Source of the DNA: Plakobranchus ocellatus
Taxonomy: Eukaryota > Mollusca > Gastropoda > Plakobranchidae
Reading direction: 5' to 3'
Length of the DNA stretch: 21,836 nucleotides
Assembly: GCA_019648995.1 (NCBI GenBank)
Contig: BLXT01008368.1
Coordinates: forward strand, 120,296 to 142,131
Within the stretch, counting starts at the first letter, position 1. The number at the start of each line of letters is the position of its first letter. The position numbers were made by a program, and so were the translations under genes. Below are positions 13,301-20,264 of the stretch, piece by piece. The notes beneath the pieces are model-generated. The model did no database searches. It was given only the letters and a program-made list of their open reading frames with translations, and had not been told where the DNA came from.

Positions 13301-16300
13301 TTTGAGTTATTTATACCATAGTATAGTTCAGGTCTTAAGCTTTAATTTGACACCAAGTTTATGCCAATTGGATAATTTTTGGCTGAGCTATGAGCATTTG
13401 AAGATGGTTGGTACGTGAAAAGCAAAAACTCATTTTATTGAGAAAACTGAGTTTAAAATTTTGAATATATCTCCATAGCAACCAATGGGTTCTACTTATC
13501 CAAGAGCTACAAAACTTGGCAGTCACAATAAGCACATAATGCTTGACACTCACACAAAATTTCACACCATTTCATGCAGTTTTCTTCATTTTAAAGCACA
13601 TTAACCATTCCATAACTCACCGCAACAATGCAAAATAAAGGAAAAATGCAGTCTCAGAAGATATTGCACAATAATTTATTTATGAGTTCATTTAATTTAT
13701 ATCTATTCAATAACAGTGCTTTATTTAGAAAGTTTAGGTTTTCCCGATTACAGTGATACCAAACAATGCCAGAGTGGCTTGTTGATTAATGACCAAAATC
13801 ACTGGTAAAAAAGGTTATGATTAGCGAAATTCTTGTTCAAGATTTAGACCTCTGTCAAAGAAATGCCGTAGTAAGTGTATTTTCAAACGCAAAGAAATGC
13901 CGTTTAAGTGTATTTTCAAACGCAAAAACATTGTTTTTTCATTATAAACCTCAAGACTAATATATTTAGGATCGGAATATGCAATAAAAAATTTTAGCTA
14001 AAAAAATAGTGTATTAACTTTACACAGCAATATGTCAAAATAGGCCAGGGTACCTTATGCCCCGCTTTGAAAGAACGCGTCACATATTATTTATGGAGAA
14101 ATTCAGCCTCTTGTTTTGTCAGACGATCATGCAAATATTTCTTACAACCAAGATGATGACTAAAACATGAAAATCAAACATTCATATTCTCTACATTCAC
14201 AGAAAAATAAATAAAAAAACCAAACAGTTAACAACAATGAAAAAAAAATGTGGAAAAACATGAACTTCATTTATTTTCTTCCTCACCTAATATAAACCAA
14301 AAGTTTGTTTCCGAGCTTTATATGTACATCTGGGGAAAAAAAGGAAATATGTAGAGATTGTGATTGTTAAACTCAATGAATGAAGGCAAAAAAACATGAT
14401 TGGTGAAGACAATTGAAGAATAATTGTCTCAGTTTGAATTTTTATATTTTCATTTCTATCATACCAGTTATCCTTCAAACAGAGGATGCTATCACTGATG
14501 TTTGGGAAATTGATTTTACAGAAAAGAAACAGGAATGTTTAATAAATATACATTCCCATTGTAAAATATTTTTCTATTGTATATTTCTTGCTGAAAGAAC
14601 ATTCGGCACTTACACATGCCAAGTATGCTGAAATAATCATAAAATTGAACAAATAAACTAATCTACAAGAAAACCATTCTAACTGATTTCCAAGAAGGAT
14701 TATTGTTGCAATGAAAATGAAGTAGCCAAAAGGCTTCAAAGAAAAATCTAGCAAACCACAAAACATACATTTTTGGAACGTTGGGAAAAAATTCATTAAA
14801 ACCAACAGTAACACTTTGACTACTGAAAATCAACATTAGCTCTTGCCATCTAAAGAACAGCAGTAACTCTGAATGCCAAAAATTGATTAAAAATTAATTC
14901 CAACTAATGATACCAGGGTTAAAGGGTGACAACCACATTTGATCTCCTTTAAACAGTATGATTTTTAATCTCCTGCCTTCCATTTATCTAGGATCTTACT
15001 TACATTATTATTTTCACTAAAATTATCAGCCTGATGCGATTCTTCTTACAAAGTTTTTAAACATGTGAAATAGATGCATCCCATAATCATCACACAGACA
15101 TAATAATTCTCTCACCTGTAAGTTGTTTGCCTGTACTGAGAGCTTCTCCAAGCTGGCTGAGCAACTGCTCTAGTGGAGTTGTGAAATCACTCATTCCTCG
15201 GTTATACACATAGATGATGGCATCATAAAGTCCGTGGCTCCAGCACAGGCCAACAACCTACACACGCCAAACAATTATTAGTTTAAAAATTATGGCACAA
15301 ATATGGGCAAGGGAGCAGATAAAATTTAAGGTACAAAAATAACAAAAAATCAATGAATTTTAAGGGTTAAAAATAGAAAAAGAAACAGTATGAGAAAGTT
15401 ATCCTTTACAAAATATAACAAATATGAAATATAGATTATAATAATAATTCAGAGATCATTAATGATAAGCTGAGTGTTAATTAACTGTTTCAAGGAAAAT
15501 CACTTTGAAGCATTTTTATTTTTATTAAAACCTCTTTAAAAAAAAACTGGAAACTTTTTCATGATCACACCTAGTTTTAGATTTTGTCACAATAATTTCC
15601 AACCTCACAAAATGTATATATGAATCATTTAATATAAGCAGCAGTGCCACAAAATGATTTGAGTCAACTTTTTTACCTCAACTAATACTTAAATTTAAAA
15701 TGGCTGCAGATATGACCAACAAACATGCTAACAACAAAGAAGATAACAAGAGATGGTACATGTCCAAACTCCAAGGCACGATGCAAGACTACAAGACTCG
15801 ATTCTATCCACCATTAAACAATATTAAAGTTCTTGTATATGTTTATGCTATTTTATCAAAATAGGCAACACAAGACTCTACAAAGGTATTGTTTGACAGC
15901 TACTCTTGATTTTTTTCAAATGCACTATACACCTAACAAGAAACAAGACCTCGTGATAAGTTGTGTTCAAATGTGAAATAAATGATTCAATTCCATCCAT
16001 TACTAAATAACAAAACAAGACCTGGTGTATGTCCAGACTAGTTATGTCCAAATGTACAATACAGGACTCTACACTGTCCAGCAAGCCTCGCATCTCATAG
16101 TGGTCAACAAAATCTTTCATGATGGCTGGAGGAATAGAAGTCAGTCTGTCAGTCTGCATGTATGGTTCTAGGCATTCCAGGAATGTTCCTTTGGCAATCA
16201 CATCACAGGAGAAACGCTCGTAAATTCGATTGAACAGCAGATCACTGCAACAAATAAAAGCTTGGCATATGAATGGAAATACACCATAAATAGGTTACAT

Positions 16301-19300
16301 ATTTTTTTGTTGAAAACACATCTGAAAGGGATTTTCGTTTGAGTAAAAAGCTCTTGTAACTGTTGAGCCTTCATCTTTATTTAGACATGAACGAGGATGA
16401 AATCAACATGCTCCAAGTAATTACAGCCATATGTATCAAAAGTCTGGTCCATTTAAATGGGAGGATGATTTTCTGGCAGGAAAATGATTGGCTAAATATT
16501 TGCTTTTCACAAAGGACATGAAGTAAATGTTAAGTATTGGAGAAAAAGAAGAGCATTCTTGATGCTACTTATGAATGAGTTTTATGCTGATCATGGAACC
16601 CTAGATAATCTCACTATGAAAAAAAACTTCAAATACATTTTTTTTTTAATCTTTAAACTCAATCCATACATTTTTATTCAATATGAGGCAAAAGAGAGCA
16701 ACCATTCAATATTTCTTGAACACTTACAGATTGGAGAGATGCAAGCAGTAGTCTACACAGACAGGCACAATTTCCTGTAACAAGATTTTAGACATATAAT
16801 TACAGATGTTAAAAGGTTTCTCCTTTTGTCCAAACGTACCCTCACACATCAAAGTGAGAAAAAAAAATGCCTTTATGAATAATTTATGAAATGAGATTTA
16901 CAAAGTAAAGAAAAAACATGAAACAATTTAAAAAACAAAAATCAATTGTAAGAGGTCAAAATAATAGAAGGCACAAAATGATTAAGAATGCTTATTCTTG
17001 AGCAGCATTTATAGTATGTTTTGCTTTCAGTTAATTGATTGTGGAGATACAAACCCATAAAGTCTGCACCTTTCATCCCTTCATAATCTTTGAAAACTTA
17101 GATGAAAACAATCCATATTTAGTCAGTACTTCAAGCCTTTAGATACTGACAAATAACTATCCTTTCAATTTACACATTTTTTTTATGCCATAAGCTTAAC
17201 AAGCCATATCAACAATTGTGTCTCTTTGGTTGCGCAAAAGATGATAAAGTAAACTATAATTGAGAGCAAAAAATCTTACCTGATAGTAATCTTCAAGATC
17301 TTCTAGCTTTCCATTACTAGGTGTTCTTGCAATTGCCACATCCACAAATTCCAGAAGCAGGTCTACCATCTGTAGTAGAGGTAATTAGATATTGAGTTCA
17401 TGCTCAGGCCTTCAAAGCCATTAAAAACAAGACCTAGTGATAAAACCGTGGTGCTATTTTTGCATTAGATGTTATAAATTAATATTTTAACATCTATTTT
17501 TAACTGCTGTTTATTTTTGAGGAGTGGATCATAACAAACGGAATGACATTTAAAGATGATAAAAGGACCTAACACTAATATTAGTAACAATCTTTCAAGT
17601 TTATTTACATAACTAAGTTAAGAACTTTGACATCTAGATCTAAATGTGTCCATTTTCAATATATGTCTCCAATTATTGTTTTGAGAAGTTTACTTTAATA
17701 TATCATTAAAGTTTAAAGACCTCATTAATTCATTTATTCAACATAAATAAAGATATAGGACATGCAAACATGTAGCAGTGGCTGTAACTCTTACTGCAGT
17801 AAAATTCTTTCTAATTTACCTCCAACTGTTGCAAAAAATATACTGAAAAAGGAAAGCTGCAGGGCCACACAAAGCGGTAAGTCATAAAATTATTTACATG
17901 TATGCTTTTTAAAACTATTCTTGGTAACAGCTTAGGATACAGAAAATAAATTGTAATGACCACTTTCTTTTATAGCCTGTATGAGTCTCTTGAATTTCAG
18001 AAAATTTAGCTTCAAAGCTTGATTTAAAAAAAAAATGTATACCCGATATATTTCAAAATTTATAAATGCCTTCCCCACAATTTTAATTAGCTTTGCTTTT
18101 TCCTTTCAGTTTTCTTTTCTTCTATTTAGATGTCACAGTGTCTTAAAAAAAAAAAGCATTAAAATCTCAAGCTTATAATTTCTAGTGTCTTCTTCCAAAA
18201 GATTTATAATTTACTCTGTATTTAGTGGGCTTAGTTTTTTTAAAAAAAAAGAAAGTTAAACCAACAGAACAAGCCTAAAATTTCAGAAGATTTCCTTTTG
18301 CCAAATCATTTGAAAATAAAAAATTAAAAAATGTAATAATCTCCTTACCACATCAGCTACCAACTCCTTGCGTTTGGCTTGAGGTCCAGACAGCCCAATC
18401 ACAGCTTTTGCTGTGCCTTTGTAGAAAGACAGACATAGAGCAAGGGCTTCCTGATATTTGTTCTCTCTCTTTAGGACAGCAATGCGCTGTGGATGTTTGT
18501 TATCGATGCAGTTTGAATCATAAGCAGAAGCTTTTACAGCTGGTAAAACATGAATAAAAAAAGCAGTGACTTGACTTGTACTAGTTATTAACTTACTGTG
18601 ATATCGTGAACCATGACCACTGATGAACTTTCAATGTTAAACAAATGTCCAACAACAAGAGTGCAAATCTATTGAATGTCAAAACTCAAAGCAATTTATA
18701 GAGAAATGATTTAATTTCAAATGCCCCATGCTCAATTAAGTTGTTTGCCACCTCATATTCACTATGAAAAATATGTTTGAAAAATGTGGACTTTTGGCAC
18801 TGATATTAAAGCAACCCTGAAAATCTGGCATTACTTCAGTCCATATCCTCAGGGAGAACATGTGGACAGCTTTGGTACCAAGTAAGAACAGCTGACCACC
18901 ATGACTTGTGACAGACTGATAACAGGCCTGGTCTCCTGCAAAAGCCTGGAACAGTAAAAAGCAAAAATAAATTTTAATAATAATAATAATAGAGGAGGAG
19001 GAGGAGGAGAAGGAGAACACTATACTACAACTATTAGTATCACTACCACTACCACCACTACCACTACTGCTGCTGCTGCTGCTGCTGCTACTACTACTAC
19101 TATTACTGCTCCTACTATTACTACTACCACCATCACCACTACTACTACTACTACCACTGCTGCTGCTATTGCTGCTACTACTACTACTACTGCTGCTGTT
19201 ATAATAACAATAAAAAAAATAAAAATACTAAAAAAAAAAAAAATGATAAAGATAACAACAAGAGAAGTCTGACCTTGGTTATTAAATCAATGTACTAAAG

Positions 19301-20264
19301 TAAACCCAAGTTTGGGAAACTTACAAAGACCTATGTTTTTTCTTATTAACGAAGAGATACTTTGAATTAATAAAAAATTCCAGTTAGAAGAGTATAATGC
19401 TAGATTCAAGATAAAACTTAAAATCTATTATGGCTAAGTTTGCAGCACTCATTATTTGAAAAAGGTGTTTCAACATACCAAAGCTTGACTGACATTCCCT
19501 CCTGTTGCTAAAGACTTGAAGTAGCTCGTCCCATACACCAGCTGGACAGCTGAGACATCAATCACCTCATTTAAAAAACATAAAAACAACAATAACATTG
19601 CATGTATTTATGCTAATATGTCGAAAATAGATAGTCACAATATAAAGAGATCACAACACAAAACCTTTTAGAAACAGTACAGAGAAAAAGAAAACGTAAA
19701 TATTTTCAAGTTATTAAATTACTAAAACCACTCAGGTCAAGTGATTTTTTTAACATTCTCACAGAAGAAAATATCAAAGAAATGAATCTTAATATTATAA
19801 CTCAAGCAATATGGATAGGACTGTAAAAAAGTTTACAGGCATTTTCGCATCTTGAATCATCATAAAAAAATGCTTTTATGATCAAATTTTGATGCATTTA
19901 TCCTTAAATCAACTCAGAGCTGTGATCATTTCTCTTAAGATGAAACAACATACTGAATCTCCAATAACATTTCTTGAAATCATTCCTTATGATCTAGAAA
20001 TTTAAGAAAAAGGTAATAAAAAAGCCAGTATTAATTTCTTTTAAACTATAATTTGATAAAATTAGCTTCATTTGAATTTTATTTTTGCTTATAAAAACAT
20101 TAACCAACTTTTCATAATCTATGATTTTCAAATTATAATTCATTTGCACAGACTTCAAGAAAAAACACCAGAGATATTACCTCTAACTCTTCTTCTGACC
20201 TGACGTCCATCACATGAAGTTTCTCAGATCTGTCCAGACATACCAGCACTCTAGCATTCATCCA
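1236..20264 (-). CDS. VPS8: VPS8, CORVET complex subunit (26 internal exons, both ends outside the window)
   Basis: VPS8 is the CORVET subunit that, in the known family, binds GTP-loaded Rab5 and helps tether and fuse early endosomes. Joining the 26 exons listed separately gives 824 codons without a stop, co-linear with the middle of vertebrate VPS8 (about 1,430 residues) as I recall it. In the joined segment, residues 1-94 are the last beta-propeller strands, 95-170 open the alpha-solenoid, about 171-346 form the Vps8 core family region, and 347-824 are further helical repeats. Strong landmarks are HLDITSLDIHQ, CCLAGRAYPLGDIPED, YDTREFLNVLSL, LFTFLARQ and ALWFPLLEA. The start Met, most of the propeller and the C-terminal RING are not in the window. 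Exons are short (35-223 nt). Introns not described separately (174-530 nt) hold only AT-rich DNA and poly-A or poly-T runs. No break was seen, so the gene appears intact here. Confidence 0.96.
1760..1842 (-). CDS. VPS8: VPS8 local exon 25
   Basis: 2 nt plus 27 codons; residues 770-797. MTHHVLNSMMGYISPPAILQ corresponds to vertebrate MQVLNSMAAFIALPSILQ. Acceptor aacccag, donor CAA|gtgagt. Confidence 0.93.
1843..2697. other. VPS8 intron, 855 bp
   Basis: AT-rich. It holds a long interrupted poly-A run (about 1909-1934), which is poly-T on the gene strand, and several poly-T runs. No gene or element recognised. Confidence 0.6.
2698..2779 (-). CDS. VPS8: VPS8 local exon 24
   Basis: 27 codons plus 1 nt; residues 743-769 and part of Asn770. 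It begins ALWFPLLEAIMSPQRKL, nearly vertebrate ALWFPLLEAMMAPQKL. The donor ATA|gtaagt is strong. Confidence 0.95.
3193..3290 (-). CDS. VPS8: VPS8 local exon 23
   Basis: 2 nt plus 32 codons; residues 710-742. It contains IIVQLCQRNSANFDEAARE, aligned with vertebrate ETIALCQRNSHNLNQQQRE. The CQRNS core is exact. Donor is GAG|gtaggg. Confidence 0.94.
3676..3739 (-). CDS. VPS8: VPS8 local exon 22
   Basis: 21 codons plus 1 nt; residues 689-709 and part of Ala710. NLQSHLKSLSEHLQSPDMDK takes the place of vertebrate RLQSKLQEV plus a variable linker. Acceptor attgcag... read as ctattgcag; donor CAG|gtgaga. Confidence 0.9.
4104..4193 (-). CDS. VPS8: VPS8 local exon 21
   Basis: 30 codons, phase 0; residues 659-688. 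TAYLLEKAGDIQGAFIILLE is close to vertebrate TAYLLEKKGDIHGAFLIMLE. Donor is GAG|gtgaaa. Confidence 0.95.
4553..4709 (-). CDS. VPS8: VPS8 local exon 20
   Basis: 1 nt plus 52 codons; residues 606-658. LYIDLMCEYRPQDVCNFLKM then GYRLEEALQ match vertebrate FIELLCQFNPTQVIETLQV and CYRLEETIQ, a clathrin-repeat-like helical pair. Its N-terminal part (DAQSSALKPEKNT) is a variable loop. Donor is CAG|gtagct. Confidence 0.95.
4710..5860. other. VPS8 intron, 1,151 bp, with a possible LINE tail
   Basis: About 4980-5330 is visibly richer in GC than the rest of the intron and contains the possible LINE remnant listed separately. The remainder is AT-rich with a poly-A run at 5520-5537. No exon is missing here: residues 605-607 join cleanly across it. 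Confidence 0.6.
4990..5115 (+). mobile_element. Possible 3' remnant of a non-LTR retrotransposon
   Basis: One plus-strand frame reads MGWRAFVELYSDAG and then stops, and is followed by a GAT/AAT-rich tail (about 5093-5110). A C-terminal W-R-x-F/L-V-x-x-L motif shortly before the stop and a short simple-repeat tail are common in invertebrate LINEs. The match is short, no reverse transcriptase motif is present, and no target duplication was found, so this remains a weak inference. Confidence 0.28.
5861..6000 (-). CDS. VPS8: VPS8 local exon 19
   Basis: 46 codons plus 2 nt; residues 560-605 and part of Arg606. DLVSIDCKQAAQTVISCLSS then EIVTKLKSNKPVLFEFLQGV follow vertebrate ELVSLKPCKAAELVATHFSG and the IKKLQNQVLLFKFLRSL stretch. 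Donor is CAG|gtaatc. Confidence 0.94.
6001..6865. other. VPS8 intron, 865 bp
   Basis: AT-rich with several poly-A and poly-T runs. The short open frames in it show no recognisable protein. Nothing else seen. Confidence 0.55.
6866..6964 (-). CDS. VPS8: VPS8 local exon 18
   Basis: 33 codons, phase 0; residues 527-559. It begins YHVFTYIDSIMQSQ, aligned with vertebrate EEVFNYIHNILSI, and continues as a charged helix. The acceptor has a long T-rich tract; the donor GAG|gttggt is weak. Confidence 0.92.
7317..7401 (-). CDS. VPS8: VPS8 local exon 17
   Basis: 1 nt plus 28 codons; residues 498-526. YRVCEYLYEKRRSYDKILTC corresponds to vertebrate YQICEFMYEREHQYDKIIDC, then YLKD. Acceptor ggtttcag, donor CGG|gtcagt. 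Confidence 0.95.
7507..7780. repeat. Polypurine tract, imperfect (GA)n/(GAAA)n
   Basis: About 270 bp that is almost all A and G on the plus strand, with rare T or C. On the gene strand it is a CT-rich tract that begins right after the donor of local exon 16 (7785) and fills most of that intron. Very long Ser/Leu-rich open frames on the minus strand are by-products of the repeat. Confidence 0.95.
7786..7925 (-). CDS. VPS8: VPS8 local exon 16
   Basis: 46 codons plus 2 nt; residues 452-497 and part of Phe498. VLEFLANPEDESRHEERQQA and LMELLQAGGLAQF match vertebrate VLEFLCSPDDDSRHSERQQ and LLELLQAGGIVQF. The donor GTT|gtgagt is followed at once by the long pyrimidine tract of the next intron. Confidence 0.96.
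8100..8192 (-). CDS. VPS8: VPS8 local exon 15
   Basis: 31 codons, phase 0; residues 421-451. PTQIGILFTFLARQMARHEN is nearly the vertebrate PSQVGCLFTFLARQLAKPDN and is followed by VNRVLFEQ. Acceptor ttgttcag, donor CAG|gtattt. Confidence 0.96.
8193..9975. other. VPS8 intron, 1,783 bp
   Basis: Second largest intron. AT-rich with short poly-A runs. A minus-strand open frame at 8476-8742 has no recognisable domain. No inverted-repeat element or exon was found. Confidence 0.5.
9976..10042 (-). CDS. VPS8: VPS8 local exon 14
   Basis: 1 nt plus 22 codons; residues 398-420. IQKRQRVVDILLQVMVESLG matches vertebrate QQRIVDILLKVMVENSD. Donor is ACG|gtaagt. Confidence 0.94.
10505..10539 (-). CDS. VPS8: VPS8 local exon 13 (35 nt, acidic)
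   Basis: 11 codons plus 2 nt; residues 387-397 and part of Gly398. AFEEEEFNSTE is the acidic link that follows FLNVLSL, in the place of vertebrate TFEDFKNDKQ. Homology is weak, but acceptor (gtttgcag), donor (GG|gtaaga) and phase fit both neighbours exactly. Confidence 0.88.
11032..11105 (-). CDS. VPS8: VPS8 local exon 12
   Basis: 2 nt plus 24 codons; residues 362-386. It contains YPYLQILLKYDTREFLNVLS, matching vertebrate YPYIRTLLHFDTREFLNVLA. The acceptor follows a run of T; the donor is TTG|gtaagt. Confidence 0.96.
11106..11806. other. VPS8 intron, 701 bp
   Basis: AT-rich with poly-A runs. A minus-strand open frame at 11212-11526 has no family resemblance. Nothing else seen. Confidence 0.55.
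11807..11852 (-). CDS. VPS8: VPS8 local exon 11 (46 nt)
   Basis: 15 codons plus 1 nt; residues 347-361 and part of Asp362. VFRCLTCIHTNSPPA aligns with vertebrate VFEFLIRLHSAEASP and is less conserved than its neighbours. Acceptor atttccag, donor GCAG|gtagag. Confidence 0.9.
12238..12310 (-). CDS. VPS8: VPS8 local exon 10
   Basis: 1 nt plus 24 codons; residues 322-346. S|CCLAGRAYPLGDIPEDQVF is nearly identical to vertebrate SCCLAGRAYPLGDIPEDLVP, one of the most conserved stretches of the family. It follows the 1,976 bp intron that holds two small transposons. Donor is CAG|gtgagt. Confidence 0.96.
12539..12609 (+). repeat. Two 28 bp direct repeats near the left end of the TTAA element
   Basis: Copies at 12539-12566 and 12582-12609 share the pattern ggtcg-acc-acggt-cagcgttgctt, starting 43 bp apart. 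Subterminal direct repeats are often transposase-binding sites, which is an inference here. Confidence 0.8.
12901..12966. repeat. AGATCT/TCTAGA-rich palindromic block
   Basis: Overlapping short palindromes built on tctaga, agatct and tagatcta, inside the TTAA element. The block can fold on itself. Similar motifs occur singly elsewhere (about 9078-9085 and 17632-17641). Confidence 0.7.
13255..14084. mobile_element. 830 bp DNA transposon remnant with 38 bp terminal inverted repeats
   Basis: The left end 13255-13292 and the reverse complement of the right end 14047-14084 agree at 35 of 38 bases: TGTGAYGCGTTCT, then a near-identical stretch with GGGGCATAAGGTACCCT. Both ends are flanked by TA (13253-13254 and 14085-14086), consistent with a TA duplication; because ATAT also flanks both ends the exact duplication is ambiguous. 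There is no long open frame, so it is non-autonomous. Superfamily is not assigned. Confidence 0.85.
13857..13923 (+). repeat. 33-34 bp tandem duplication inside the 830 bp element
   Basis: Copies at 13857-13890 and 13891-13923 both begin aaagaaatgccgt and end aagtgtattttcaaacgc; they differ by a 1 nt length change and one or two bases. A recent local duplication. Confidence 0.9.
14287..14329 (-). CDS. VPS8: VPS8 local exon 9 (43 nt)
   Basis: 2 nt, 13 codons and 2 nt; residues 308-321 and part of Ser322. It encodes DVHIKLGNKLLVYI, like vertebrate MGNKLLVYIS. In other frames it has stops; only the phase set by its neighbours is open. Confidence 0.93.
14330..15115. other. VPS8 intron, 786 bp
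   Basis: AT-rich. Overlapping short open frames on both strands (14413-14631, 14539-14814) have no recognisable domain. Nothing else seen. Confidence 0.5.
15116..15257 (-). CDS. VPS8: VPS8 local exon 8 (Vps8 core)
   Basis: 47 codons plus 1 nt; residues 261-307 and part of Asp308. VVGLCWSHGLYDAIIYVYNR matches vertebrate VVLMCWENRLYDAMIYVYNR and is followed by GM and PLEQLL. The donor ACAG|gtgaga is strong. Confidence 0.96.
15744..16072 (-). repeat. Degenerate tandem copies of the end of VPS8 local exon 7
   Basis: Copy 1 is the exon end and donor itself (16008-16072). Copy 2 (15934-15988) repeats it with small deletions and keeps the donor-like GAG|gtcttgttt. Copy 3 (15903-15931) keeps the segment reading CIVHL. 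Shorter or more worn pieces lie at 15864-15881 and 15744-15803. In translation, ESCIVHLDIT...HQVLF recurs as ESFISHLNTTYHEVLF and RCIVHLKKI. This is not a separate gene: the frame runs out at a stop after about 48 intron codons. Confidence 0.68.
16022..16244 (-). CDS. VPS8: VPS8 local exon 7 (Vps8 core, longest exon)
   Basis: 1 nt plus 74 codons; residues 186-260. It carries DLLFNRIYERF, GTFLECLEPYMQTDRL, IMKDFVDHYE and CIVHLDITSLDIHQ, all hallmarks of VPS8. The donor CAG|gtcttg is weak, and the intron stays open in frame for about 48 codons. That stretch repeats the end of this exon in degenerate form (see the repeat at 15744-16072). Confidence 0.96.
16728..16774 (-). CDS. VPS8: VPS8 local exon 6 (47 nt)
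   Basis: 15 codons plus 2 nt; residues 171-185 and part of Leu186. EIVPVCVDYCLHLSN matches vertebrate DMVPVIVDYCLLLQR. The acceptor is cttgttacag. The strong donor CT|gtaagt splits the Leu codon with the next exon. Confidence 0.94.
17280..17369 (-). CDS. VPS8: VPS8 local exon 5
   Basis: 30 codons, phase 0; residues 141-170. MVDLLLEFVDVAIARTPSNG corresponds to vertebrate MVEILFHYADRALKKCPDQG. The ATG at its start is internal, not the gene start. Donor is CAG|gtaaga. Confidence 0.94.
17370..18348. other. VPS8 intron, 979 bp
   Basis: AT-rich. It contains acaagacctagtgataa at about 17427-17443, 16 of 17 bases like part of the intronic copy near 15943-15959, so that motif may be dispersed. No gene or element recognised. 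Confidence 0.5.
18349..18486 (-). CDS. VPS8: VPS8 local exon 4 (start of solenoid)
   Basis: 46 codons, phase 0; residues 95-140. It reads EALALCLSFYKGTAKAVIGL followed by SGPQAKRKELVADV, aligned with vertebrate EALALAWSFHEGKAKAVVGL. This is the first helical-hairpin region after the propeller. Donor is GTG|gtaagg. Confidence 0.95.
18835..18945 (-). CDS. VPS8: VPS8 local exon 3 (end of beta-propeller)
   Basis: 37 codons, phase 0; residues 58-94. It contains ACYQSVTSHGGQLFLLGTKA, matching vertebrate ACYQSISSYGGQIFYLGTKS, and ends in the LRxW motif that closes the propeller. The acceptor is ttactgttccag; the donor GAA|gtaatg is moderate. A trinucleotide repeat starts about 30 bp upstream in the preceding intron. 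Confidence 0.95.
18976..19201. repeat. Compound trinucleotide microsatellite
   Basis: On the plus strand it runs (TAA)n, then (GAG)n to about 19016, then from about 19028 a mixed array of ACT, ACC and GCT triplets with longer GCT runs, and is followed by a poly-A run. It sits in the intron before local exon 3; on the gene strand the CTC and TTA triplets lie 30-70 nt upstream of the acceptor. Confidence 0.95.
19479..19565 (-). CDS. VPS8: VPS8 local exon 2 (beta-propeller strand)
   Basis: 29 codons, phase 0; residues 29-57. It holds VQLVYGTSYFKSLATGGNVS, close to the vertebrate stretch EVQLVYNSSHFKSLATGGNVS. The donor is TTG|gtatgt. The acceptor aaatgag lacks a pyrimidine directly before AG, but phase and homology fix it. 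Confidence 0.95.
19566..20180. other. VPS8 intron, 615 bp
   Basis: AT-rich between local exons 1 and 2. Nothing recognisable on either strand. Confidence 0.55.
20181..20264 (-). CDS. VPS8: VPS8 local exon 1 (beta-propeller strand)
   Basis: 28 codons, phase 0 at both ends; residues 1-28 of the joined segment. It begins WMNARVLVCLDRSEKLHVMD, matching the vertebrate propeller strand WINSRTVVLLDSVEKLHVID. The acceptor is tgcattttcag and the donor GAG|gtaata. The exon before it should end in a hydrophobic strand and was not found in the window. Confidence 0.95.

Larger units (their letters stand above)
12311..14286. other. Largest VPS8 intron, 1,976 bp, with two DNA transposons
   Basis: About 80 per cent of this intron is accounted for by two small non-autonomous elements, at 12488-13228 and 13255-14084, separated by 26 bp. 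Without them it would be about 400 bp, similar to most other introns of the gene. Confidence 0.8.

Noticed and set aside
15878-16201. A 107-codon minus-strand open frame as a separate small gene.
   Set aside because: Its first part is VPS8 exon 7 from an internal Met; the rest is intron read-through with decayed copies of the exon.
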